From assembly GCA_910579615.1 (NCBI GenBank), contig CAJTUA010000011.1, positions 70,377 to 134,376 of the forward strand: 64,000 nt of DNA, given 5' to 3'. A program made the position numbers and the translations under genes. This document shows positions 1-9,474 of the stretch, piece by piece. The notes under the pieces were generated by a model. That model worked only from the letters and a program-made list of their open reading frames with translations. It was not told the DNA's origin and made no database searches. Source of the DNA: an uncultured Lachnospiraceae bacterium. Lineage in GTDB: Bacteria; Bacillota; Clostridia; Lachnospirales; Lachnospiraceae. Each line of letters starts with the position of its first letter. Within the stretch, counting starts at the first letter, position 1.

Positions 1-1746
1 ATCCAAAATCAGGTTTATCAGGCTTTCATATGTCTCGCTGTAAAATCCGGAACCTTCATCGTTGACGGAAAACTCCACAATAATAAAATCCGGCTCATAG
101 GCAAGCAAATCATCCTCCGCACGCGCGCACGCAAATTGAGATGTCGTCGCGCCAATCCCCGCGTTGACATAATTGAACTTCGCCTGCGGATAGGTCTCAC
201 ACCACCAGTCATACACAAGCTTTGCATAGCATTTATTCGCGCTCGACGCGCCGGAGCCCTGCGTGATGGAGCCGCCGATAAATCCTACCGTCAGCTCCTC
301 ACCTGCCGCCGCGCGCTCCATCAGCTTCTGGATACGGTAGGTATTGCCGACATTGACCACCGCACGCTCCTGGTAGGCGATATCCTCCTCATTTAAGCGC
401 TCCTGCCCATGGATGGTTCCGGTTGTGCCAAAGGCGAGGATATGGAAATCCTTATTTACGCTGTCCTCCGCGATACGGATTTCAATCTCATGCTCCCCTT
501 CCGTGACTTCATTTAATACAATCGCAGTCTGCGGATTATTCCACCCGGACGGTGAATTGGCATTGACCTTCGCGCTCAGCTTCCCATCCACATAGACCTC
601 CGCGGTGCCCAAATTCGCGCTGTTCGCTTCCTTGTAAAGCAATATAAGGTTCTTTCCGGTCATTGTAAATTTCAGGCCATCCCCTGCCTCTTTGCCCCAA
701 AGCCAGTTGCTCTGGAAATGGGTAATGTTCGAATTTGACTCGATAAAACCGCCAGGCTGCGGCAGATAAAGATTCTTCGTATTATAAAAATTCATGCCCG
801 AATACGCATCGCCAAGCTTTTTGCAGGCTGTATAGTCCATCTCTGCGTCCAACGTCTGCTTCTGCATGATATCCGCAAACAAATACTGGATAAACTCTGA
901 GATATAGGTATGCCCCTGGTTCGTCGGATGTGCCTCGTCCTGCGCGTAATCCGCCCAGGCAATCGTGCCTGCTAAAAGCTCCTCCGAGAGCGCCGCATCC
1001 ACCGATATCATCGGCAGCTCATACGCCTCCCCGACCGACGACATGTGCTCCTCGCAGGTATAGCCGTTCTCAAGCACCGTAAAAACCAGCACGACCGCCG
1101 GTGCGGTTTCGGAATTGACAATGCGGGAGACAAGGCTCTCATACATCATCTTGCTCGTTGTATCATTTGCATCGTTGACCGCAAATTCAACAAATACCAA
1201 ATCCGGCGCTTCGTCCAGAACATCCGCCTGAACGCGCAGAAGCCCTATCGTCGAGGATGTACCGGAAAGCCCTGCATTGACATGGCGGATATTGTCATTG
1301 CCGAAGGTTTTCTTCAGCCATGCGGTCGTCTTATATGCGTAATTCTGCTTGGAATTTACAAGATAGCCCTCCGTGATGGAGCCGCCAAGATAGGCAACCG
1401 TGACCTCCTCCCCGCCCTGCATCCGCAAAAACACCTGCTGCAGCCGTCTTGTGTTCCCCGCAGAGCGCGCCGCGCGCCGCGCCATGGTTGATGCGTTATC
1501 ACAGGTTTCCTTCGCTGCCGCGAGGACATCCGCGGAAAGTGAGAATGCCTCCCCCGCCGTATCCGGCTCTTTGCCATCCTCCTCTGGCAAATCACTGCCC
1601 GGCTCACTGCCGTTCTCCTGTACAAGCGCCTGCGTCGGCTCTAACGTCGGTTCTGTCTCCCCTTCGTTTTTCTTTCCCCCACAGGCGGTAAGCATCAGCG
1701 CTGCCGCCAGCACAAACCCAAACCGCCCTGCCAATCTTTTTTTCAT
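1..1746 (-). CDS. Lipoprotein with two SGNH hydrolase domains (partial, C-terminus off the window)
   Basis: Open from the ATG at 1746 to the window edge (582 codons), with an AGGAAAGGGG ribosome binding site. The signal peptide ends in lipobox LTAC (Cys22), followed by a Glu/Pro-rich linker, so the protein is probably anchored on the outer face of the membrane. SGNH domain 1 (about 113-300) has GGSITEG (Ser123), NAGLSGTSS, EFAVND and a DEAH block (Asp270, His273). A beta-rich stretch (about 310-445) resembles the accessory jelly-roll of carbohydrate esterases. SGNH domain 2 (from about 460) has GGSITQG (Ser493), GATTSQ and EFSVND and is cut by the edge before its Asp/His block. Domain 2 is closer to the single-domain esterase at 10770-11975 than to domain 1. 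Family knowledge: such proteins are acetyl- or acylesterases on polysaccharides. Activity on acetylated mannan is inferred from the neighbourhood. Confidence 0.85.
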   Translation of the reverse strand, partial: MKKRLAGRFGFVLAAALMLTACGGKKNEGETEPTLEPTQALVQENGSEPGSDLPEEDGKEPDTAGEAFSLSADVLAAAKETCDNASTMARRAARSAGNTRRLQQVFLRMQGGEEVTVAYLGGSITEGYLVNSKQNYAYKTTAWLKKTFGNDNIRHVNAGLSGTSSTIGLLRVQADVLDEAPDLVFVEFAVNDANDTTSKMMYESLVSRIVNSETAPAVVLVFTVLENGYTCEEHMSSVGEAYELPMISVDAALSEELLAGTIAWADYAQDEAHPTNQGHTYISEFIQYLFADIMQKQTLDAEMDYTACKKLGDAYSGMNFYNTKNLYLPQPGGFIESNSNITHFQSNWLWGKEAGDGLKFTMTGKNLILLYKEANSANLGTAEVYVDGKLSAKVNANSPSGWNNPQTAIVLNEVTEGEHEIEIRIAEDSVNKDFHILAFGTTGTIHGQERLNEEDIAYQERAVVNVGNTYRIQKLMERAAAGEELTVGFIGGSITQGSGASSANKCYAKLVYDWWCETYPQAKFNYVNAGIGATTSQFACARAEDDLLAYEPDFIIVEFSVNDEGSGFYSETYESLINLILD

Positions 1747-1808
1747 TTTTGTACCCCTTTCCTGTCGGCTGCAGCCCTCCCTGCGACCGCACTGTTTTTT
1801 CATAAAGA

Positions 1809-1837
1809 ATTATATACCAGAACTGCCTGAATTGCAA
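1809..1837 (-). promoter_or_regulatory. Sigma-A promoter of the double-SGNH lipoprotein
   Basis: On the minus strand TTGCAA (1832-1837), 17 bp, then TATAAT (1809-1814), about 60 bp upstream of the ATG at 1746. Both boxes and the spacing match the sigma-A consensus well. Confidence 0.65.
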
Positions 1838-1860
1838 GAAAAGGGTTTTTCCTTCCCTTT

Positions 1861-2229
1861 TCACGTTTTTTCATGCATTTTTTTATCATACTCTTTCAAA
1901 ATCTTTTTGGCGCTGCGAAAGACTTCCTCCAACATCAGCATCTGCACTTCCGTGCAGTCCAAAAGCTGGGACTCGATTTCCCTTATAACCATCCCGCGCA
2001 CCTTCCCTTGCGTGTTTACCTGTTCAAACAGCAGCACATCCGGCATCACGCCCAGTGCATTTGCCAGGTGAATCAATACCGGCAGGCTGAATTTTGTTTT
2101 CCCGTTTTCAATGTTGCTCATATGCGGAACCGAGACATCAATTATTTCCGCAAGCTGTTCCTGCGACATTTTGTGCTCCTTGCGAAGCTGCTTTATTCTT
2201 TTTCCGATTGCTACGTAATCAATTTCCAT
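1861..2229 (-). CDS. XRE-family helix-turn-helix transcriptional regulator
   Basis: 122 residues. The N-terminal part (about 7-66) is a Cro/C1-type helix-turn-helix: IGKRIKQLRKEHKMSQEQLA, then a recognition segment VSVPHMSNIENGKT and LANALGVMPDVLL. The C-terminal half (about 80-122) is helical and charged (EVQMLMLEEVFRSAKKIL) and could mediate dimerisation; no ligand domain is visible. A GGAGGG site precedes the ATG. The gene lies between the phosphomutase and the double-SGNH lipoprotein, all transcribed leftward, and is separated from the phosphomutase by that gene's terminator. Control of the adjacent esterase is possible, but nothing in the sequence proves the target. Confidence 0.9.
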   Translation of the reverse strand: MEIDYVAIGKRIKQLRKEHKMSQEQLAEIIDVSVPHMSNIENGKTKFSLPVLIHLANALGVMPDVLLFEQVNTQGKVRGMVIREIESQLLDCTEVQMLMLEEVFRSAKKILKEYDKKMHEKT

Positions 2230-2375
2230 GAAATCCCTCCGACAATAATTTTATTGGATATTCGACTTTAGCAAAATAAACCAACACCTTACTTTCGAGG
2301 ATTTTTCTTAAACTATATCAAAAAATTATAAAGTAAAGCAAAATATATGCGGCACATTTTTAAAGGCAAGCAAAA

Positions 2376-2416
2376 AAGGCATTTGCCCGCAGAGATTTTC
2401 TGCCGGCAAATGCCTT
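2376..2416 (-). terminator. Intrinsic terminator of the phosphomutase gene
   Basis: Inverted repeat AAGGCATTTGCC / GGCAAATGCCTT with an inner GCAGA/TCTGC stem. On the minus strand it is followed by TTTTTTGC. It begins about 30 bp after the stop codon of the gene ending at 2448. Confidence 0.85.
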
Positions 2417-2447
2417 CCTCATATCAAAGCTGTTTTTCATTGTTTTG

Positions 2448-4172
2448 CTATTTCGCAAGCTCCATCAACGCATCGGTCAGCTTCTGGTTCTTCGCCTCCG
2501 CGTCCTCAAAGCTCTCGCCCTTGACACCGATGTAGAATTTAATCTTCGGCTCCGTCCCGGACGGCCTTACACAAACCCAGCCGTCGTTGTCGAGGTCAAA
2601 ATACAATACATTCGACTTCGGAAGCCCCGTTTTTGACACTTCGCCGCTCGCAAGATTCTTCACGGTATCCGCCTTGTAATCACGGAAGGCGGTAACGGTG
2701 TAGTCCCCAAGCTTCTTCGGCGGGTTGTTGCGGATGGACTCCATCATATCCTTAATCTTCTGGGCACCCTCAACGCCCTTTAAGGTCAGGGTCTGCAAGC
2801 TCTCCTTAAAGAAGCCGTACTTGTCATAAATCTTAAGCATCTGGTCCCAGAGCGTAAGCCCCTGCTTCTTGTAATATGCCGCCGCCTCGCAGAGCATCAT
2901 TACTGCCACAACGGCATCCTTATCCCTCGCGTGCGTGCCAATCAGGCAGCCGTAGCTCTCCTCGAAACCAAACTCGTAGGTTCCGTGCCCGCTCTGCTCA
3001 AAGAGCTTAATCTGCTCGCCGATATACTTAAAGCCCGTCAATACTTCAATCAGCTTGATTCCGTACTCCTGCGCTACCTTATCCGCCATATTCGTGGAAA
3101 CAATCGTCTTGACAAGCACGCCGTCCTTTGCGATTGTACCAAGCTCCTTCTTCTGGCTTAGCAGATATTCACAGATTAACATACCGGACATATTTCCGGT
3201 GAAGCTGTGGTACTCGCCGGTCTTGGAATCCTTCGCGTAAACGCCGAGACGGTCCGCGTCCGGGTCGGTCGCAAGCACAAGCTCCGCGCCCTTCTCCTGC
3301 GCGAGCTTAAGCGCGAGCGCAAACGCCTTCGGGTCCTCCGGGTTCGGGTACGGAACGGTCGGGAAATTGCCGTCCGGTTTCTCCTGCTCCGGAACAACAT
3401 AAACCTTCTCAAAGCCAAGCTCCGCAAGCACACGGCGCACCGGCAGATTGCCCGTGCCGTGCAGCGGGGTATAGACAATGCCAAGGTCTTTGCCCATCTC
3501 CTTTACGATATCCGGGTGGATGACAAGCTTCTTTAAGGTCTCAATGTACGGGTCGTCAATGTCCTTCCCGATGACATGGTAAAGGCCTTTTGCCTCCGCT
3601 TCCTGCCTGCTCATCGTCTTTACGGTATTAAAATCGGTCACATTGTTTACTTCCGTGATAATCAGCTCATCCTTCGGGTAAGTAATCTGCGCGCCGTCCT
3701 CCCAGTAAACCTTGTAACCGTTGTATTCCGCCGGATTATGGCTCGCGGTAATCACCACACCTGCAATGCAGCCAAGCTCACGCAGCGCATAGGAAAGCAT
3801 CGGGGTCGGGCGCAGCGACTCAAAACGGTATGCCTTGATACCGTTCGCGCACATACAAAGTGCTACCTCCTCCGAAAACTCGATGGACATATTGCGGGAA
3901 TCGTAAGCGATGGCAATCCCCTTGTCCTGTCCGCCTTCCTTGATGATGAAGTTCGCCAAACCCTGCGTCGCCTTGCGCACGGTATAAAGGTTCATGCGGT
4001 TCGTGCCTGCGCCAATCACACCGCGCAAGCCCCCCGTACCAAACTCCAAATCGCGGTAAAAACGGTCCTCAATCTCCGCGTCATTGCCCTCAAGCGCCTT
4101 TAATTCCGCCCTTGTCGCATCGTCAAAATACGGGTTTTCACACCACTGTCTGTACTTCTCCAAATAGCCCAT
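2448..4172 (-). CDS. Phosphoglucomutase/phosphomannomutase (alpha-D-phosphohexomutase)
   Basis: About 574 residues, usual for the PgcA-like branch. It interconverts hexose-1-phosphate and hexose-6-phosphate in the cytosol. Seen: phosphoserine loop TASHNP (Ser144 in this numbering), metal loop DPDADRLG, sugar-binding GFEESYG and the C-terminal phosphate clamp RPSGTEPKIKF. I chose the second ATG (MGYLEKY) because GGAAG is too close to the first ATG (4181). In this locus the enzyme would turn mannose-1-phosphate from the two GH130 phosphorylases into mannose-6-phosphate, or serve glucose-1-phosphate from galactose use; sequence alone does not fix specificity. An extended -10 promoter lies upstream and a terminator downstream, so it can be expressed alone. 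Confidence 0.93.
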   Translation of the reverse strand: MGYLEKYRQWCENPYFDDATRAELKALEGNDAEIEDRFYRDLEFGTGGLRGVIGAGTNRMNLYTVRKATQGLANFIIKEGGQDKGIAIAYDSRNMSIEFSEEVALCMCANGIKAYRFESLRPTPMLSYALRELGCIAGVVITASHNPAEYNGYKVYWEDGAQITYPKDELIITEVNNVTDFNTVKTMSRQEAEAKGLYHVIGKDIDDPYIETLKKLVIHPDIVKEMGKDLGIVYTPLHGTGNLPVRRVLAELGFEKVYVVPEQEKPDGNFPTVPYPNPEDPKAFALALKLAQEKGAELVLATDPDADRLGVYAKDSKTGEYHSFTGNMSGMLICEYLLSQKKELGTIAKDGVLVKTIVSTNMADKVAQEYGIKLIEVLTGFKYIGEQIKLFEQSGHGTYEFGFEESYGCLIGTHARDKDAVVAVMMLCEAAAYYKKQGLTLWDQMLKIYDKYGFFKESLQTLTLKGVEGAQKIKDMMESIRNNPPKKLGDYTVTAFRDYKADTVKNLASGEVSKTGLPKSNVLYFDLDNDGWVCVRPSGTEPKIKFYIGVKGESFEDAEAKNQKLTDALMELAK

Positions 4173-4358
4173 GCTTTCCATCTTCCTTTCTTATACGAAT
4201 TCTGTTTTGCCCACGCCCCAAAGCGAAACTGCGAACATGAAACGCCAAAAATATATTCCTGCTTGTTGCGTGGCACCGAAACGTTACGGCAAAGCTAAGT
4301 GGCGAAACAAAAAGCATATTTATGCACTCTGTTTTCTGCTCTCTTTGCCTTCCGAATT

Positions 4359-4367
4359 ATTATACCA
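4359..4367 (-). promoter_or_regulatory. Extended -10 promoter for the phosphomutase
   Basis: Minus strand TGGTATAAT (TATAAT at 4359-4364), with no good -35 box at 17 bp. It sits in the 264-bp gap between the acetyltransferase and the phosphomutase. I see no other gene or structured element in that gap. Confidence 0.45.
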
Positions 4368-4436
4368 TGTCCTTCTGGAAAAATCCAGCTTTTTTGTCTT
4401 TTGCAACCAGATGCATTCCGCGCCCTGCTTCTTTCT

Positions 4437-5300
4437 TTACCGCAGGATATAGCAGTGGTTCTCCTGCCCTACCACAAAACCCGTGTCAAAATACAGTGCA
4501 AGGGCATTTTCATTGTCCGCGTCCACAACCAAATCCAACGCCTGTGCGCCAAATTCCATAAATGCCTGCATTGCCAGATGGTTGAGCATCCCCCTGCCAT
4601 AGCCGCGTCTTCTTGCATCCTTTCGGACTCCCACGATTTCCACCGTGGCCTTTTTCCCACCGTGCGTCTTTAAGACCCCGTAAGCCGCAAGCCCTGCCTC
4701 ATCCGAAACCACAAAGACAAACCTTGATTTCCCCAGGTCGTTTAAAATATCTTTGCCGGAACAGTAAACATCCGGGAACACCGTATCGTGAAGATGTGCG
4801 AAAGCCTCCCTCTCTTCATCCTTAAGCGGATGCGGCGCCGCCGCGGTGGTTTTTGGCTGCTTCCAGTTTTCCTGCTGCAGCAGCAAAATATACTCGTTCT
4901 CCTGCCGTTGTGCCCCGGTTCGTTCCAAAAACTGGCGGCATTCTTTATTTTCTTTCGGGAAAAAGAAGGTAAGCTCCATCCCAGGTCCTAGCGTTTTTCT
5001 CATCTCATAAAGCAGGGCATCTGCAGTCTCCTGATAAGCGCTCCCGCAAAGCCCGGACATCAAAGTGCAGTCCGCGTTATGCTTCTCTTTGTCCGGGAAG
5101 CAGTTGATAAACCCGACGGGCTTTTCGCCTTCCATACAGACAAAACCGTATTCCATTGTTTTCTCAAAATCCCTGCGGATATCCTCCCCCCGCGAGCAGC
5201 AAAAGGAGGATGCGGTTTCCCGGCAGGCGTTGAGGTTTTGTGCCAGCAGAGCCGTTCCGGGAATGTTTTCGGGTGTAAAAGGGCAAATGGTATAGTTCAT
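4437..5300 (-). CDS. GNAT-family N-acetyltransferase, tandem GNAT folds
   Basis: About 287 residues, twice the length of one GNAT domain. The C-terminal half has the acetyl-CoA loop: TVEIVGVRKDARRRGYGRGM (V-x-x-x-x-R-R-x-G-x-G/A) and DADNENALALYFDTGF near the end. The N-terminal half looks like a degenerate GNAT fold without that loop. The start at 5300 (MNYTICPF) has AGGAAG at good spacing; an upstream ATG at 5318 is possible. The gene begins a few bases after the stop of the large lipoprotein at 5327, so it is probably co-transcribed with it. The acceptor substrate is unknown; nothing links it directly to mannan. Confidence 0.85.
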   Translation of the reverse strand: MNYTICPFTPENIPGTALLAQNLNACRETASSFCCSRGEDIRRDFEKTMEYGFVCMEGEKPVGFINCFPDKEKHNADCTLMSGLCGSAYQETADALLYEMRKTLGPGMELTFFFPKENKECRQFLERTGAQRQENEYILLLQQENWKQPKTTAAAPHPLKDEEREAFAHLHDTVFPDVYCSGKDILNDLGKSRFVFVVSDEAGLAAYGVLKTHGGKKATVEIVGVRKDARRRGYGRGMLNHLAMQAFMEFGAQALDLVVDADNENALALYFDTGFVVGQENHCYILR

Positions 5301-5326
5301 CTTTTTTTCTTCCTTCATAAAATATT

Positions 5327-8044
5327 CTATTCCTCCATCACAATCCAGTTATAGGCTTTGATAATCTGGTTCCCATTATAATCGTACACATAGGTATAGC
5401 TCCCCGCATTTATCTGCAGATAGCCGTCATGGCAGGCAGCATCCACGCACTCCCCCGGCACCGGTGTGGTAAAGCGCAGCATCCCGCCGATGATAACTCC
5501 GTAAGTATAAAACTTGCGTTTCCTCCCTCCGGTCAGGGTCTGCTCCCCGCCATTGTCCTTCGTAACAAGCCAAACATTCTCATGTACATATTGATTTGTT
5601 TTCCAGCTTCCGATTTGGGCAAGGCTTAACTTCTCTGCTTCAAAGACCTCTATCCGGCTTTTCTTGTAAATAACAAGCTGTTCCTGTCTTTCTCCATCCT
5701 GCGCATATCTGCTTCCCTTCATCGCAACAACATATGGTTCCAAGCATTCCATGCTGGTATATTTTACCTTGGATGACTCGTACTGATAAGCACTGCAAAA
5801 ATCATCCTCCGGCACTACCATCTCTACCAAATAGCCCTGTTCCATATTTTTCACCACGATATAGCTTCCATCCTCGCACATCCTGATATCATCCGGCTCT
5901 TCTTCAAATGTGATTGCTTTAAGAGGCTCACCATTCGCCAGGAAATATTTCTTTCCATCCTTCATCTGTGCCACGTAGCATCCCTCGCCCGCCTTTTGGG
6001 CATCAAGGATGGTCAATCGATTTTCCCCTTCCTTGATGTAGGCATTGCGCGCTGTGTCCACATACCAGGTCTGCCCGGCATAGGTTACTTTGTACAGCCA
6101 CCGCGCCCCGGTCTGCGTTTCCCAGTCAAGATTCCCTGTTTCAATGGTACATTCCGTATCGGCTCCATTTCCAAATACTTCCAGGAAAAGTTCCTGTGTC
6201 AGCAGCGGCTCCCCTTCACGCGACAATATACATCCATTTTCGCCCCATACATACGCCACGCCGTCCACGCGCTCCCGTTCTGGCGGCATGTCTTCTTCTA
6301 AATCATAGATAATCGTTTTCAGGTGGAAATCAAGGTCATATATCTTTTGGATTCCCCCAATATTGTTATCCAGGTAACCGCCCCAATAACTCGCACAATA
6401 GCAGTCCCCCTCCCGGTAGAGCATTACCTCGTCCTCCAAATATGGAACCCAATCAAGCAGCACATTCCCAAAACGGTCAATCACTTTCGCACCGGATGAG
6501 TCATACGCCTTAAAATATCCCTTTTTGCCATCCAGTACCACGATTTCCCCCGGGTCAATCCCGCTAAAATCAACAAATTCACCTTCCTCAAGGTCGTATA
6601 TATACAAGGTATCCTCGCCGCCTGCTTCCTCCCCCTGCGCCTTCCAGCGTCGAATGGCGATATAGCGCGCATCCGTTACCCCTGCTTCGATACATCTCGC
6701 CATCTTAAAGGATGCGGTACAATCCCAGTTCTCATCATAAATCCAGATATCCCCGTATAAGTTGGTTGTCGGTGCGGGCTCTTTCTGTACAAATATAAAA
6801 TGCTGCCCTGGCTCCAGATTTTTTGCCGGGGTCACCTGCGGCTCCCCCTCCTGGTTTGCTTCTTTTTCCACAATCTGCGCGCCCTCCGGCATCATTACCG
6901 GCACATAGCCAAGGTCAAGCACCATCTGCTGCCCGTCCTGCCCGGTCAGCCAGTCAAAAAGGCGGCGCGCATCCGAATCCTCCGGCTCGTCCGGGCGGAT
7001 GACAGCATAGAATGCGTTCACGAACGGATAACTCCCGTCATAAATACTCTGCGTGGACGGCATAACCCCATCCACCCCCATAAAACGCAGCTCCGGCAGG
7101 GAATACATAAAATTTGCGTAATAAAATACCGAATAGCCGAGCGTATTTGCATCGCCGCTGTAGGCGGTCATCCCTTCGAGAATATCCGCCATCGTGGAAT
7201 AGCGGAAAACATTGTCCCCATCCTCCATCGCCACATCGCCCATCACAAGCTTCTGCATCAGGGTCTGGCTGCCGGAGCCTTCCGGGCGTTGGAATGCCAA
7301 CAGGCTTATATTGCTTCCGCCGACATCCCTCCAATTCTTTATTTTCCCGGAATAAATATCCACCAACTGCTTTTTTGTCAAGGACTGCACCGGGTTGCCC
7401 TCATTCGCCATAAACACAAGCGCGTCCAAACCAACCGGCTTAATCAGCAGTTCTTCGCTTTTCATCCGCTCAATGATTTCCTGCGGCGGTTCATAGACAA
7501 TCAGCAAATCCGCCTCGCCGTTGTAAAGCCTGTAGTAAGAATTCGTTGTTTTGGTATGTACGATTGCTTTTTCCGCCTCCGCCGCATCCTCCCCTGTCGC
7601 ATAACAGTAAAGCGCCTGGGAGAGCGGCAGGGTTGCCGTCGAGCCGTCCACGACCGGGTAATCCTTCGGCGCGATGCTATCCGCAATATCCGCAACCGCC
7701 TTCTGCGGCAGCGGGGTCACAATCGGGAAATCTGCCACAATATCCGCCCCTTGTCCCCCGTCTTCTGTCGGTGATGTGCCTTCTGCTTCCTGCGACTCCC
7801 CTGCCTGCGCCAAATCCCCCGTCTGGGATGTTCCACCATTGCTTGCCCCCTGCCCCTCTTCCGATTCATCCAGTGCATCCACCGTTGGTGTAATCCCTGA
7901 AGGATACGGGGTCGATGTCAAAGTTTTCTCTTCCCCTTCTTCCTTCCCACAGCCGGTGCCGACAAGCGCCACAAGCACCATGGCGGAAAGTAAGTACCTC
8001 AAGCCCCTTTTCCCTTTTGTTTTTTTCTCTTTTCCTGCTTTCAT
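5327..8044 (-). CDS. Large lipoprotein: PstS-like binding domain plus WD/propeller-like C-terminal region
   Basis: 905 residues from the ATG at 8044, which follows AAGGAGAGGAAGGGC and puts the signal peptide (YLLSAMVLVALVGTGC, Cys32) at the N-terminus; upstream ATGs would bury it. After a Ser/Thr/Glu-rich linker, about residues 115-385 look like a phosphate-binding (PstS/PBP-like) domain: VDGSTATLPLSQAL, LTKKQLVDIYSGKIKNW, FQRPEGSGSQT and a closing GYVPVM. The remaining 500 residues hold repeated short beta-strand blocks with W/Y-G-x-[ND] turns, suggesting a beta-propeller. It lies just downstream of GH130_1. The family binds small anions or acts as an extracytoplasmic sensor; a transport partner is not encoded nearby. 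Function unknown. Confidence 0.75.
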   Translation of the reverse strand: MKAGKEKKTKGKRGLRYLLSAMVLVALVGTGCGKEEGEEKTLTSTPYPSGITPTVDALDESEEGQGASNGGTSQTGDLAQAGESQEAEGTSPTEDGGQGADIVADFPIVTPLPQKAVADIADSIAPKDYPVVDGSTATLPLSQALYCYATGEDAAEAEKAIVHTKTTNSYYRLYNGEADLLIVYEPPQEIIERMKSEELLIKPVGLDALVFMANEGNPVQSLTKKQLVDIYSGKIKNWRDVGGSNISLLAFQRPEGSGSQTLMQKLVMGDVAMEDGDNVFRYSTMADILEGMTAYSGDANTLGYSVFYYANFMYSLPELRFMGVDGVMPSTQSIYDGSYPFVNAFYAVIRPDEPEDSDARRLFDWLTGQDGQQMVLDLGYVPVMMPEGAQIVEKEANQEGEPQVTPAKNLEPGQHFIFVQKEPAPTTNLYGDIWIYDENWDCTASFKMARCIEAGVTDARYIAIRRWKAQGEEAGGEDTLYIYDLEEGEFVDFSGIDPGEIVVLDGKKGYFKAYDSSGAKVIDRFGNVLLDWVPYLEDEVMLYREGDCYCASYWGGYLDNNIGGIQKIYDLDFHLKTIIYDLEEDMPPERERVDGVAYVWGENGCILSREGEPLLTQELFLEVFGNGADTECTIETGNLDWETQTGARWLYKVTYAGQTWYVDTARNAYIKEGENRLTILDAQKAGEGCYVAQMKDGKKYFLANGEPLKAITFEEEPDDIRMCEDGSYIVVKNMEQGYLVEMVVPEDDFCSAYQYESSKVKYTSMECLEPYVVAMKGSRYAQDGERQEQLVIYKKSRIEVFEAEKLSLAQIGSWKTNQYVHENVWLVTKDNGGEQTLTGGRKRKFYTYGVIIGGMLRFTTPVPGECVDAACHDGYLQINAGSYTYVYDYNGNQIIKAYNWIVMEE

Positions 8045-8197
8045 GCCCTTCCTCTCCTTCCATTTTTCCATTCCTTTTTGTTCCGACATTATTATACTCC
8101 ATTTTCCTTTTCTTTTCAACACATAACTGCCAAATTTATCATGCCCAAAAGAAGTTGGGGGAAATCAAAAAGAAAATAATCGAAGGATTTTCCAGGG

Positions 8198-9373
8198 TCA
8201 GCCCTCGTTTTTCAAAATCTCCAGGTTTTTCTGTATCAGTTCGCAGCGCTGCTTTACGCAGTCCACGGAGCGTTCCGGGTCCTTTGGTGTGTTAAATACA
8301 TAGTCCACCAATTTCTCCACCGTCGTTTCCGCCACATGAAGCCTTGTGTCCGAGGAAGCATAGTAAATATAAACCTCTCCGCTCTCCCGGGCAACCGCGC
8401 CGTTGGTAAAGACCACATTCGACACATCGCCGACACGCTCTGCGCCCTTTGGCCCAATCAAAAGCCCGGACGGCTCCGCAATTACCTTCCACGGCTCCTT
8501 CAAATCGGTCGCAAACGCGTAGATGACATAGCGCAGCCCGGCAGCGGTATTGCGCACGCCGTGCGCGATGTGAATCCAGCCGCGTTCCGTCTTGATTGGC
8601 ACCGCACCCGCACCGTTTTTCGCCTCGGTAATTGTGTGGTACTTGCGGCGGCTCGTAATAATCTCCTCATCAATCACGGCGTGGGTGATGTCCTCACACA
8701 GCCCAAACCCAACACCGCCGCCTGAGCCGGTGTCAATGAAATCATCCATCGGACGGGTGTAGAAGGCATATTTCCCGCTTACAAATTCCGGGTGGAGCAC
8801 CACATTGCGCTGCTGCGGGGAATTTAAGGTTTTTAGGTTCGGCAGGCGCTCCCAGGTCTTTAAGTCCTTTGTGCGCACAATGCCCGCTGCCGCCACCGCA
8901 GCCGAAAGGTCATTCACGCCCGTATCCTTGCTCTCCGAACAGAAGACACCGTAAATATAGCCGTCCTCATGCTTTGTCAGGCGCATATCGTATACATTGG
9001 TTTCCTCCGGGCAGGTATCCGGCAGCTGCACCGGATAATCCCAGAAGCGAAATCCGTCCACCGGGCTGGAACTTTCCGCCACAGCAAAGAAGGATTTGCG
9101 GTCGGCTCCCTCCACGCGCGCCACCAGATAATATTTCCCGTCAAGCTCGATTGCGCCGGAATTAAATGCGGCATTGATGCCAAGGCGTTCCATGAAATAT
9201 GGGTTTGTGTTCACATCAAGGTCATATTTCCAGAACAGCGGAATATGCTCCCTCGTTAAGACCGGGTCGCGGAAACGGTCGTAAATGCCGTTGTAATCGT
9301 CGGTTTTCTCATTTTTTCTTGCAAGCAGGCGGTTGTATTTCGCCAGTTCAACGTAATATTGGTTATGTAACAT
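8198..9373 (-). CDS. GH130_1 4-O-beta-D-mannosyl-D-glucose phosphorylase
   Basis: 391 residues, normal for the GH130_1 subfamily. It phosphorolyses beta-1,4-mannosyl-glucose to mannose-1-phosphate and glucose in the cytosol. Seen: N-terminal [18 protein letters not shown] and [16 protein letters not shown] typical of this branch; the catalytic Asp in ETNVYDMRL (Asp129), matching the proton donor known in characterised members; and basic phosphate-binding residues further on. There is no signal peptide. It lies directly downstream of the 2-epimerase that makes its substrate, and that pairing is diagnostic of the mannobiose route described in Ruminococcus and Roseburia. GH130_2 (12120-13142) handles longer chains. 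Confidence 0.93.
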   Translation of the reverse strand: MLHNQYYVELAKYNRLLARKNEKTDDYNGIYDRFRDPVLTREHIPLFWKYDLDVNTNPYFMERLGINAAFNSGAIELDGKYYLVARVEGADRKSFFAVAESSSPVDGFRFWDYPVQLPDTCPEETNVYDMRLTKHEDGYIYGVFCSESKDTGVNDLSAAVAAAGIVRTKDLKTWERLPNLKTLNSPQQRNVVLHPEFVSGKYAFYTRPMDDFIDTGSGGGVGFGLCEDITHAVIDEEIITSRRKYHTITEAKNGAGAVPIKTERGWIHIAHGVRNTAAGLRYVIYAFATDLKEPWKVIAEPSGLLIGPKGAERVGDVSNVVFTNGAVARESGEVYIYYASSDTRLHVAETTVEKLVDYVFNTPKDPERSVDCVKQRCELIQKNLEILKNEG

Positions 9374-9474
9374 GGATGTTTACCTCTCTTCTTTTTTCTG
9401 CTTTCCAGTTTTCAAATTGCGGATTCATTTTGGCTGATTCACTTTTTTGGGTCTGTTTACTGTTTTGGGCTTAC

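Noticed and set aside
8045..8122. 26-residue N-terminal extension of the PstS-like lipoprotein
   Set aside because: It would place a charged stretch before the signal peptide; the ATG at 8044 has the better ribosome binding site.
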